Assembly (NCBI GenBank): GCA_015039465.1
Contig: MU130491.1
Span: 199,929-263,928, forward strand
Origin: Phlegmacium glaucopus
Lineage: Eukaryota; Basidiomycota; Agaricomycetes; Agaricales; Cortinariaceae
Length of the DNA: 64,000 nucleotides
Direction of reading: 5' to 3'
Part shown: positions 22,530 through 32,784 of the stretch, piece by piece
How the letters are laid out: each line of letters begins with the position of its first letter
Position numbering within the stretch: position 1 is the stretch's first letter
Translations under genes and position numbers: made by a program
Notes under the pieces: model-generated
What the model saw: the letters and a program-made list of their open reading frames with translations, nothing else
Told to the model about the DNA's origin: nothing
Databases searched by the model: none

Positions 22530-23260
22530 TGATAGGACCCAGGAGACGTCTAGGGATGTAAACACACCATTTTTGCAGTTTCACAACCTTCACAGTATAC
22601 TTGCAGATGCTCACATATCATTGCGGATACTTGCAGATCATTGCAGGTCATCGCAGATCATTGCACATCATTGCACATACTCGCAGATTATCACAGAATA
22701 CTCGCAGATCATCGCAGATACTTGCAGTCATCACCAACATTCGCATTATCATTTGCAGTTGCCAGCTGTTCTCGCAATCTTGAAACACAACTCCAATGAA
22801 GGTCACTCAGGTGACTGTATTACTCATCACCTTTATTTTTATCTTGTCTCCTTTTATTTGGCTCTTATCTCCTATGTTTCATTACCAAATTACTGGATCC
22901 ATGTGACTCCGCTTTAACCCGCATCTTACATTTCTGTTTCACCTTTCCACACTTAGCTACTTGCTAGTTACTATATTATTAGCAGTAGCAAGTAAGGGGA
23001 AGGAATACAACACAGCAGAACAGACAAATTACCACACTTTTGATCCTACCTTTGGAATGTCGTACTAAGCTACACTTGCACTCCTTCAAAATCATCCTGC
23101 AGGCTTCGCTTTTTCTGTGCATTATCTCGCACTTTAAAGCGAACCTTCGCACCTCATAAAATCTCACTCACCTACTGAAGAGAACTACATCAACCCCACG
23201 AACTACGTACTACTTGCGGTCTGTCCCCACCGCAGGTACATCACCGTTACATTGTGATGT
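22530..23260 (+). repeat. Dispersed repeat R1, copy 1 (diverged, with minisatellite)
   Basis: Starts TGATAGGACCC and follows the order of the R1 copies at 39066-40976 (inverted) and 63372-64000: TCTAGG, a CAGTATAC...GATGC stretch, later TTTATTTTTATC...CATGTGACT, AGCAAGTA, and CTACTTGCGGTCTG...GGTACATCA. The bases GTCCCAT flank it on the left (22523-22529) and again at the right (about 23259-23265), which may be a target duplication. Inside, 22595-22760 is a degenerate array of about 10-12 bp units (TTGCAGATCATT-like). Confidence 0.55.
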
Positions 23261-23326
23261 CCCATATTTTTAATATATATCTATTACTGTGACATTATAT
23301 ATGTACTGTCCCCTTCAAACTTCTAC

Positions 23327-23725
23327 TTATGGTATATTCTTAGATATCACTCCTATTAATTGATTGATACAAATGACTGCCTTTTGTTTAGGAAAGAGCT
23401 TGACCACGAGCAAGCCGCGATTGAGGAGAATAATTCTCGAGGGCTGGGTCTCACAGGCGAATAGAAAGGCACACCCAACTTGAACTGGTATGGCAGTCAG
23501 GTCCTGCATCTCATTCACCATTTAAGACAACGCAAGCTACAAACTTACCCTTGAAGCTAGTACCTGACGATAACAGCTGGGTGATCTGCATACTTCATCA
23601 AGCTTGAAATCCCAGAAAATGACAGCAACATCCACAACAACAGTTATGTTGGACTCATTCTCCGAAGATGCATTGATTTCAATGACACCGTCTTTGCTTG
23701 GTCCAAAGCAGCTGGGGATGGTCAT
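23327..23725 (-). CDS. Hypothetical two-exon protein or gene remnant
   Basis: A possible model joins 23725-23549 (59 codons, ending CYRQVLASR) and 23509-23327 (60 codons plus stop, starting MQDLTAIPVQVG) across a 39-nt GTAAGT...GAG|ATG gap. That gap is shorter than other introns here and its acceptor is arguable. No recognised domain. It lies directly downstream of the alpha-kinase on the same strand and could be a remnant of another gene. Confidence 0.3.
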
Positions 23726-23823
23726 GGATTCCTAACCTTGTTGTCTTTCTTTACTGTGTACATTATTCTGGGATGCAGGTTCAAATGATTCAAATAAAAT
23801 AAAATTTTCTACGTTAAATGTCT

Positions 23824-26800
23824 GTCTAATGGTTGAGAACATAACCAATTTTGGCTTTCTCTGCTGTTGTGGAGGATGAGCCTGGACCAGCCTCATCATT
23901 GAGATCCTCCATTTCAATCATGGACAGTTCCAAGATGCTACAGACCCAGTTCTCCTTGCAGAGTCCATCTACTGCACGCTCCGCATCAGAGGGCAAAGCC
24001 AAAAGGTGCTGTTCCTTCCAAGTTGCAATTTTATTTGCTCCGCCATCCCAGTAGATTGTAAATTCATCACATGGATTGGTTCTAAGCGCAATTTCACAGA
24101 TGAGTTAGATGAATTTGAGTAAATAGTGACTCAGAGCTTGAGAAAGGACATACATATGAGCTCGTGGGTCAATCAAACACATTATGTTCTTTTGATCATG
24201 AATGCCTATTGTCAATAAATTATCATATAAATACTGTTACAGCAACTATAAGCTTGCACTTGCATTCGGCGCTGGGCCGATAGACCAAGTAACTAGGGAC
24301 TTAGATACAACTGCAATCATATTCAACAAGGTAGGACTGAGGACGGCACATTTCTGAGCAAGCTGGTAGATTAAGACCGTAGGGAATACAGAAGGTCTAA
24401 ACTAAGGATCGTAGCTATGGGTATGGCTCTTATATACTAGAGGGTTGAGTCAGAGATAAAGGGATGGTCCGTGCTAGGAGTACAAGTTGGTACAAGTCAG
24501 AGATAAGGAAAGCGGGAGCGATAGCTATATATAGTACAAAGGAAGATGTAGGGCAAAGGGTAGGTTGGGGAACGATGTGGTAGAGAAGTGATGAGGGAAA
24601 GGGAAAGTATGGTACAAAGAAGGGAAAAGGAATAGGGGGTTGTGAGCATACCAGACATTCATAACAAATACTGCTTGTTGACTGATGTTGAACGTTGAAC
24701 TACAGACCTTGCATGTCACAAAAAAGAAGCTGCTCTTGTGAATATGCCCAGGCAAAGTGGACAAAAGCATGTATTGCCTGTGTCAAATTGTCATTCGCAG
24801 GGCCAAGGTTGTTGCTTCCTGTGAATTTTTGGATTGGATCATCGAAACGTCCACAAGGGAGCAATGGTATTGTGAGAAAGCCAAGATAGGGTATGGTGTG
24901 GCACCCTGAGGCTGAGAGTGGCTCAATTTCTCCATAGAATGAATCTTTGAAGTTGAAACAGAATTCTAGGAGAAATTGGTTATAATTTAGTGTCGTCATT
25001 GTGCTGAAAATTCAAAATAACATACGGGGGACACCTTCAACACCAGCATCTTGAATGAATTCATCAAACTTTTGTTTTATCCCATCACATTGCACCAAAA
25101 GCTTGAATTCAGCAATCAAGACTTCTTGGACTGCTAGAAAGGACATATTGTCATTGAAGGGTTGAGTAACAACATATTCCTTATTATTATATCTTGCCTT
25201 TCAGGAAAATCAGTTGGATCAACAAAATCAGAAAAAGGAACTCACATAAATACCCTGCTTGGTAAATCCACGGCCAATAAAGCCAGTCTTGTAATGCTTC
25301 TTCTCTTTTGACAATTTCTCTCCTTCTAACCAGTGTTCTGCAATTGCAATTGTTTCGAGTTGGTCTAACCTCGAGATTTTTACATCTCCACTTGGTTGAT
25401 ATTTGGCTGTTGAACATGTAAATCTGTAGTCAGTGAGTGAAACCTCATGTGACCATTGAGATGAGGAGATGCTGAAGATCCAAAATGCACTTTTAAGGTA
25501 TGAGACTGACAGGAAAGAGTTGCTTGAGCTGATGAAAGCTGGGAAGAACTCCCAGTCATGGGTCGCATAACACTTGCAGGGAGACCAGGCTCTCGAAACC
25601 CAGGTGTAGCTTGTGGAATGATGTCTCGAGTTGAAGAGGCTGGGGCATTGGGGTGTTTCAGAGTAAGATTTAAGGCAGAATCAGCACTTTGCCGCTTTGA
25701 GGCCAAGGCTGTTGATGGTCTGGCTGAAAATCCAGGCTGTCGACTGAACAAGGAGCTACTGTTGCCTAACTTGTCTTCAAATTTGGTATCAGGCTAGTAA
25801 AGTATTTAGGTATCAATCATGTAGAATGAAATTATGCTCACTATCAATGCTGCATCAACAATGAAACAAATGTTGAGGATTCCAGCTTTAAGGGATGCAT
25901 TTGTGCCCAACCTTTGAGATACAAACTCCTTCAGCCATGTGCCAGCCATTGCTGAATCAAGTTGCTCATCTGCTCGAAGATACTCAATAGATGCACCAAC
26001 TTTGGTGTTTTTCTGGGCAAACAGCTTGATTTGAGACATTCAAATTTTATTAGATGATCACTGAAAGATAAATTATTTACCAAAGAATGTCATATTCAAC
26101 TTTGAGCAGATTTTTGAAGTTGCTATTTAGATGCTCAAGTAGATCTTCAAGAACTCTTCTCATTGGCTTTGAAGCTTCATACACTCAGGAGCAATGAATT
26201 TGGTTTACCTAGAATGTCAAAATCAATATCAAAAGGAACAAGTTAAGTGTTAATAAAGCCATACCTGTTTTGGCTTTTCCTCAATACCCCAACATTTCCA
26301 GAGTGTGATTGAAAACTTGGGGCCTGTCATCAGCTGTTGTTGAACCCAATCGGTTTTCTTGTCTTTCTGCTCAGCAAGAATACTACCACCTCCTGACTTT
26401 TGGAGGTTCTTGAAGCATGCTAATCCTGCAGGTTCTGACTTTGTGCTTCCTCTACGAACCTGAACCCCAATCCTGGATTCAGATGCGGTTTCTTGATGAG
26501 CAACTGCAGTACTCAGAATAGAATTTGCAGTAGAACTTAAGTTGGAAAAAACACCAGGAAGCCCAGCACCAGAGACAGTGCCATCACTGGTTAATAGCTC
26601 CATAATTCTCAAATTTTCCATGAATTCCTGAGGTATAGCGCTTGCCAACCCTATCCAACTCATAAGCCTTGGAGCTGGTCATAATCTCAATATTTGAAAA
26701 CTCACGGTAAAAATCAATGCACCCATTGCACAACCCAGATAAGCCATTTGACATGATGCCACATCCAGCACATTGTGGTCGTGACTAAAATAATTAACCT

Positions 26801-26950
26801 CAGGTTCCAAATAACTTTAAAAAGGTTAAAATGTACATTTAAAGATTCTATCTCAGGTGCGCTAAGACCAGCCTTTTGAGCAAGACATTTGCTACACCTG
26901 TTAGAATTAATATGGGGGAAACTTTGCTCACAACCCATGCAAACAACCAT
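23824..26950 (-). CDS. Alpha-type protein kinase with N-terminal zinc ribbons
   Basis: Multi-exon minus-strand gene from ATG at 26950 to TAG at 23824-23826. Exon 1 encodes a CMGC...CSKC pair (residues about 4-23). After an intron near 26783-26835 a second exon encodes CAGC...CNGC. Both look like zinc ribbons. A Ser/Thr-rich linker follows (26650-25380). The kinase part includes VVTQPFNDNMSFLAVQEVL (about 25150), FLTIPLLPCGRFDDPIQKFT with HAFVHFAWAYSQEQLLFCDM (24708-24900), and MCLIDPRAH (24154-24205), ending with YWDGGANK (23824-24081). These are alpha-kinase hallmarks (myosin heavy chain kinase/eEF2K type), a class expanded in mushrooms. Introns 24082-24153 and 24206-24707 are well supported; the latter holds a solo LTR. 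The middle exons are only approximate. The substrate is unknown. Confidence 0.75.
24235..24666. mobile_element. Solo LTR inside an alpha-kinase intron
   Basis: A 432-bp sequence beginning TGTTACAGC and ending CATAACA, flanked by the 5-bp duplication AATAC (24230-24234 and 24667-24671). It sits wholly within the intron 24206-24707. Removing it with one target copy leaves a 65-nt intron, the normal size here, so the insertion is intronic and may be tolerated. Confidence 0.85.
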
Positions 26951-27240
26951 GGCTGGAACCTCGGTGAAGGGGAAGGGTTAGTCCAGGTACAGGGGAGGGA
27001 CAACTGAAGCCTTAAAAAGGTGCACACATTTTAGGGTGTTCTTCAGGGAAAGAACATACATATCAAAGAACCAGCAATAGGACAGTTTAATTAACAGGTG
27101 TTCCTTCCAAAGAGCGGATGTAAAATGACATCAGAAGACTTGCATGGCCTGTCACGCTCGTGAGCTCTATTCGGATTGTCACTCCTAATATATGATGAGT
27201 GACAATCCAAGAGTCACACACAAATTGAACATTCAGATCC
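26951..27240. promoter_or_regulatory. Alpha-kinase upstream region and block B border
   Basis: Upstream of the alpha-kinase ATG, reading minus. It contains the inverted pair GGATTGTCACTC / GAGTGACAATCC at 27173-27184 and 27197-27208. The same hairpin recurs at 31637-31668, just past block B. No specific promoter element identified. Confidence 0.4.
27173..27208. repeat. Perfect 12-bp inverted repeat, left border of block B
   Basis: Arms GGATTGTCACTC and GAGTGACAATCC separated by 12 nt. The same arms with an 8-nt spacer occur at 31637-31668, and the flanking GAGCTCTATTC is also shared. Confidence 0.85.
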
Positions 27241-30200
27241 TGATTACAACTTCAATATAAGGGTTAGAACCGATAGTCATACAGGTGTGTTTTTTTTGAA
27301 ATCTTCTAACGTGATGGAAGGCTCACCAAGTTATTTTTCAACGCAGCGGACACCAGACAATTGACCCATTCACATCAGTTTATCGGTACTGAAAAGTGGA
27401 TCCAATATTCTTTAATTTGAGAGCAAAGAGCGCGCAATTGCGAAGTGCTCAGCTGAAGAACTTGAGGAGGAAGACAACCAGCGAGAATGTGATCGAGGAT
27501 GGGGCAGCTCCGGTGGAAGAAAGGCAGAAGCCGGTGAGCTGGGCGAGTGAACGGCGAAAAAGGCCTAGGTAATGGCGCTCTTCGTTCATGCTGAGCAGAA
27601 GGAATGAAGGTTTTAACAAATGTAAGTTAGCTCAAATTCTACGCGTCCTCATTGACTTATGAACTCAAGATATCAGCTGCTGGCGTCCGAATACATCTCG
27701 AACCATAAAACACATACGTGGTTTACAATTCAGCCCTGTTCTCACAACGTCCTTGTCTCTTTCAAGGCGGCGTGGAAGCCGTCGCGTCAATTCATCTTAG
27801 GAACGCTCTCTTCTCTGGAAGAACTCGCTTCAGAGTACGAGACAGCAAAGAAAGCTCAAGAACGAGCCACCGAGAATGCCACTTCTAACTTTACGAAACG
27901 GAGAGGAATTGCGAGAGAAACCAAGCAGTATAGGGAACAGAAATGTGAGGCCGACACAGATCTAATACGTTATGTCAAGAACGAGTAAGTGTAATCATCA
28001 CCGGCGACTTTCTGATTGCTAAACATGTTCTAGGATCAACTCATCCTAGGACCTATCTTGTTTAATAATCGATACGGTTAATTGAGGACAATTTGCGGAC
28101 TATCGTCAAGAAGAACAAGGACCTGGGCGACCTACGTCAAGAACGAAGCATTCACGAAAAGGCTCTCGAAAGCGTGCCTGCGGATCAAGCCAAAGCACGA
28201 ACGACTGTGATGCAGAAGGAGGAGAATGGTGAGAACGCAGCAAAAGTTTTAGATGGCAAGGTATCATTTACTTTGAACTAAACTGAACCCCCTACTAAAG
28301 ATTTTGTATGCAGAGACCTTAGTTATTGTCGACGGAGGCCCAGCTTGCGCATTCTACGCGAAGACTCAATGATGCTATCGAGTCGAAAGAGGCCTTTAGT
28401 GAAGAGAGGTTGGAAGAATATCGTCAACTGTAAGCATCACCTCGCTTGCATTATATTGCAAAGATGTTCATATATTATAACATAGCAAAGCTTCCTCAAG
28501 TGTCCTAGCTGTCGATGAATGACAATCTCTCAAAAGCTCTCACTCGTGAAGAAGAGACGGTTGCGTACTACTATCTCAGTCCCAAAAAGAAGGCTTCGAC
28601 GAGAAAAAGAACGACTCAGACTGAGAAGCTACATCAACAAAACGAAGAAGTAGAGCCTTCTTTCATCTCTTTCTCTGGAACAAAGAATCGCCTCACTACA
28701 AACGGAGTTGACGAATACTCGACAGGAGCTAGACAACAGGTCGAGAAAGGCCATCGACTGTATCGAGGTAACCTGTCCCTCTATTTCCTGCCAACCAACC
28801 GTACTCAACTAAATGTTCTTTTTACCTTAGTATATGCGCAACTAACGTACACGTCAAGCCACGTTCAGTCCAATAGGCACCATCCAAGTCAAACTCATCA
28901 CCGACAAATCCTGTTCTTTCGCTAAAGGAGCAAGATTGGCCTGGATGTTGTACAGCGTGAAACAGCTACTGGGTGGGCTATACATCATGCGTGTGGGAAC
29001 GCCCCATGGTTACGAGAAAGGACAGGAGGCGAAAGGTTTGTCCTTTTACTTGGAATGCTACTTTTTGTTGACAATTTCTATTGGTTAGCTGTCACGTTGG
29101 AAGGTACCGTCATCCATAAGAGCAGGTGGTAGGAGCATACGTGGCGATGGGTGGGTTGCGTTCGAGAGCAATGGCCTTACACAAGCTGAGCCCATCAGAA
29201 CACGTTTATGGAGTCTGAGCAACTCACTTCGACCAAATTGGAGGAATAGAGAGTCGAAGCTGAAGACGATATCAATGCTTTGGAGGAGAATATTGCCGAA
29301 CTCAGAGGAGAGTTGAAGGAATTATTGGGAAATCGTTGATCAAGTCGAGAGAACGACTACAGCAGAGACCTGTGACAGTGTGACAAAGTATCAAATACTG
29401 GTGCTGGTCAAAGCAAACAATTTTGCCTGGTCAACTCATAACTTTCTCGTGCTAACACCAAAACTTATTACCTTTCCGATGAGAGAGAGTGAGCTTTCTG
29501 ATTTTCTGTGTTCTGAGGATGAAGTGGTGTATTATTTCCCAATTACATTACATAAGCCACATAGTTATCGTACAACGTGTTTTTGCCTAGTAGATCTTGA
29601 ATATTTGAACGTTTAACGTTGAAGTTCTGAAACTGCTCCTTTGAAACTGCACAAGACGACATCGAAACCAGCGACAACGATATTCATTCAAGTCGGCGAC
29701 GTTTATATCATAGATCGTAGGCGGACTACAAGGAACATAGGCTCCTTCAACGTGCAAGGTCGACATGGTGTGGCAACTTATTATATCCCAATGGAGATAT
29801 AGTGAATTCCCAATAGACATCTTCCTCACGGCCATGATACCATATGATGGAGATCGACTGTCATCACCATCATCATCGGAGTTGCCTACATAGATAGACA
29901 ACTCGGAAGAGGGTGGGAATTCCGATCGAAAACTAAAACAAGGTGCGTCTGTTTTTGTGCATGAGCCCTAACCTTAATTTGGGTCTATGTGTCGTTAGGT
30001 GTCGTTGCATTACAGATGGGGGATATGATGTATCCCCCATCTAGATAGACTACTGACTCCCAAGAGGGTGGGAATTCCGTCCAAAAACCCCGTTTCTCCC
30101 AGCACCGACACCCTTTCTCTTCCCTCCCCGTTTCTCTCCTTTACTCTCCTTTTCAATATCTCTCTGTCGCATCTCTCCTCCATCCTTTCTACTTGTTAAT

Positions 30201-31460
30201 GCAGGCCTGGCGTACACGGCGTGTTATGACGGTTGAACTCTTGCTACTACGTTATGTCAGTCAGCCCATTCAGTTGGTTTTTTGTTCATGTTCTCTTTAT
30301 TCGCTTGTTCTTATTCGTCATTATCTCCTGCAGGTAACGCCCCTCACATTCAAACACCCAAGCGCCCTACTTACAGAAGTCTGGCATGTAGAGAAAACAA
30401 AAGTCGGTCTAAGTTGCCCCTCGTCTTGACAGAGGGACATCTTGACAACGAGTTGTTCCAGTGCTCCAGTTTGTAACTTGTTCGGACCACATCAATGTCA
30501 TTGTCATTCATCGCCTCAGGTTTTTCCTTCATTCTTCCTTGTTTCCCATCGATGGCGAATGTAACTGAGCTGTCAGTGGTTTGCTGGTGATGCACTTAGG
30601 ATTGACCCGTGGGGACGAGTTGCCATATTCGCTCCTATGCCAGGCCGCACAGCTCCGATCTGCTTTGCTGGCTACAGGTTCGAGGCTTGGGGGATAGTAA
30701 CAAAACGAAATCAATTCAAGTGAGTAATCTAAACCAAAAGAAAAAGACTGAACCAAAAAAGAAAAAAAAATCCTTGTAGTGTTCCATCTTCTATTGTAAT
30801 TGCGACATTCTCATCCACGGCAATTGAAGATCTCCATTAACCAACCCCTCATCCTGCCAATGATCTCAACAATCCGTTTCCACATATCTTTCATGCCGTC
30901 AGGGCCTTTCATCCTTCCAGTGGCCTCAGCATGGGTTGGTGTTGGGGGATAATACGAATGCCCATGGGTGGAATAACCCTCTGCAGACTATCAAAGGTAA
31001 GCTTTAAGCACATCTAGCTTATGTATACTTGAATGCTCACCATACGATGTGGAATTTCTGCAGAATCCGGTGCTGGAACACGGCTATGTACTAGTATTAG
31101 ACACATCTCAGTCCCAGTCCCCCTAACTGCATCGGTATTTGTAGCATACCTGAAGGAGGAGTATCCGTATGTGTGGTCTCGCTAGAAGTATCATGACCTG
31201 TGCTCTCTGTTGATTCTAATTTGGCGGTCAGTTACTATCTGCTGGAAGTTTGACTGGAACAAGCCTTACCACTCGGCAGTGTCACTCGCACATTGATATC
31301 ATTGAAGGAGCCTGTGGTCCTTGTAATGTGAATATTGCCGTGAATGATTATCATTGTGATCATTGCGCCGGGTGTCGATGCCATATCTCTGAAAAAGTAA
31401 TCAGTTCTGGATCCTTCAGGCCAAATTGTGTGCTTGAGGTCAGGTTGGTTGCTGAATGGC
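27240..31460 (+). repeat. Segmental duplication block B
   Basis: Diverged direct copy of block A. It includes the coiled-coil pseudogene (27659-29330), a B-specific stretch to about 30090, then 30110-30480 (matching 20560-20940) and 30790-31440 (matching 21290-21910). An unrecognised minus frame lies at 29587-29901. It is bounded by hairpin-bearing repeats (27165-27335 and 31625-31785). Confidence 0.65.
27659..29330 (+). pseudogene. Decayed coiled-coil (SMC-like?) gene, copy B
   Basis: Exon-like pieces encode long charged helices: ELASEYETAKKAQERATEN through REQKCEADTDLIRYVKNE (27820-27987), an intron, RTIVKKNKDLGDLRQE through AKARTTVMQKEE (28093-28260), then TEAQLAHSTRRLNDAIESK with EERLEEYRQL (28330-28430), and RVEAEDDINALEENIAELRG (29240-29310). 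Later pieces need frame changes and cross stops, so the gene is broken. The order of heptad-rich segments around a non-coil part recalls SMC5-type arms, but no Walker motif or hinge is evident. The family call is tentative. Confidence 0.45.
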
Positions 31461-31636
31461 CGTGCGTGGGAGACGCGGGCAAAATATAGTACTAGTAACC
31501 CTTCGTAACTATGGCAATAGGGAGAGACCAGCTTGGCAATGACCAATATTTAGCTATTGCCGATGCTCAGGCTGAAGATTATCTATTGCATAATATCTAC
31601 ATTCACAAAATGGCCTGACGGTCATGAGCTCTATTC

Positions 31637-31785
31637 GGATTGTCACTCCTATGGATGAGTGACAATCCAAGTAAGTTGTCATGTCCCACGCAAATTGTAG
31701 CTCTTCAATATAAGGGTTAGAACTGATAGTCATACAGGTGTTTTTTTTTTGAAATCCTCTAACGTGATGGAAGGCTCACCAAGTT
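31637..31785. repeat. Third copy of block-border sequence
   Basis: Contains the GGATTGTCACTC / GAGTGACAATCC hairpin (31637-31668), then TTCAATATAAGGGTTAGAAC and following sequence (31704-31785) that also begins blocks A (18961) and B (27251). A copy on both sides of block B suggests duplication through these repeats. Confidence 0.75.
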
Positions 31786-32198
31786 AGTTATGAAAAATAG
31801 TGCAATCAACAGCATTTTTCAAGCCGAATATGATTCCGAAAAAAGAAAAATATTCCAATGACTGGTTGGTGCAGAATATATTATACAAAATCAACAGAAA
31901 CACACAAAGTCCTTACTGCATAGCTCACCAAAATGCCAATAGAACATTGCAAAAGGGCAAAAGAGAAACACCAGTGGGCTAAAGATTTAATCCAAACCCA
32001 TTCCCAAGCCATCCTCTTCTGAACACTCAGTGGTTGAGCCCCAGTGAAAATTGGATCAAAGTAGATCAAATTAAATTGAGTTAAATGGTACCTTTCTATT
32101 TTATTCAATCTAATTTGATGGAATTTGGAAAATGACACACTTAGTTATATTTTATTCTATGGTGAATATTTTTATATCGAAGACAATAGTTTTCGAGG
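31786..32198. other. AT-rich flank, no gene seen
   Basis: No coding signal recognised. It holds the left arm (32030-32056) of the inverted repeat that bounds the 32030-42076 segment. Confidence 0.4.
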
Positions 32199-32636
32199 AC
32201 TTTACACTCCCCCACATTGTCCAGCCGGAATTCCGCCGGACTGACCGGAGTCTGGTCAGAGTCCGGTGGAAGTACAAAACATGCCTGTATCCCCTCCTAA
32301 CCTAAGAACACACTACTGTGTGGACAGAAAATATCCCCATCCCTAAATATTAATCCTAAGTCCTAAGCCTAAGCCCTAAATCTAAATATAACCCTAAGCC
32401 TAACCTCTAAATCTAAATATAACCCTAAATTCCATCAAAAGTCCGGTGGATGTCTGGTGGAAGTCTGCCAGACTGTGACCAGACATACAGTCCAGGCATT
32501 TTTCTACTTTCACCGGACTCTCACCAGACTCTCACCAGACTCTCACCGGACTTTTACCAGAATTATTTTACTGGAGTCTGCTGGACTTTGGGCAGTCTGG
32601 TGGAGTCCGGCCGGACAATGTGGGGGACTGTAAAGT
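32199..32636. mobile_element. MITE-like element with 31-bp inverted ends
   Basis: About 438 bp with ends ACTTTACA(C/G)TCCCCCACATTGTCC at 32199-32229 and, inverted, 32606-32636. TA lies just inside the outer ACTT, so the true element may start CA(C/G)TCCCCC with a TA target. Subterminal repeats of GTCCGGTGGA and TCTCACCAGAC are abundant. The middle (32346-32430) is a degenerate CCTAA-rich tract. No ORF for a transposase. Confidence 0.7.
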
Positions 32637-32784
32637 ACACTAGTTTTCCATCGAATAACACAGAATTAAATTGAATTCCATCTAAATCAATATTTATAGA
32701 AATGGTCTCATGGGTTTATTTGATGCAATTCATTAATCAAATTGAATCAACTATGTATTAAAGTAGGCCGCTATCAAATTGAAA

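Noticed and set aside
22595..22760. Possible CRISPR-like array
   Set aside because: Units are 10-12 bp, degenerate and contiguous, without unique spacers, and the genome is eukaryotic.
32346..32430. Interstitial telomere
   Set aside because: The CCTAA-like units are too degenerate and short to call a telomeric array.
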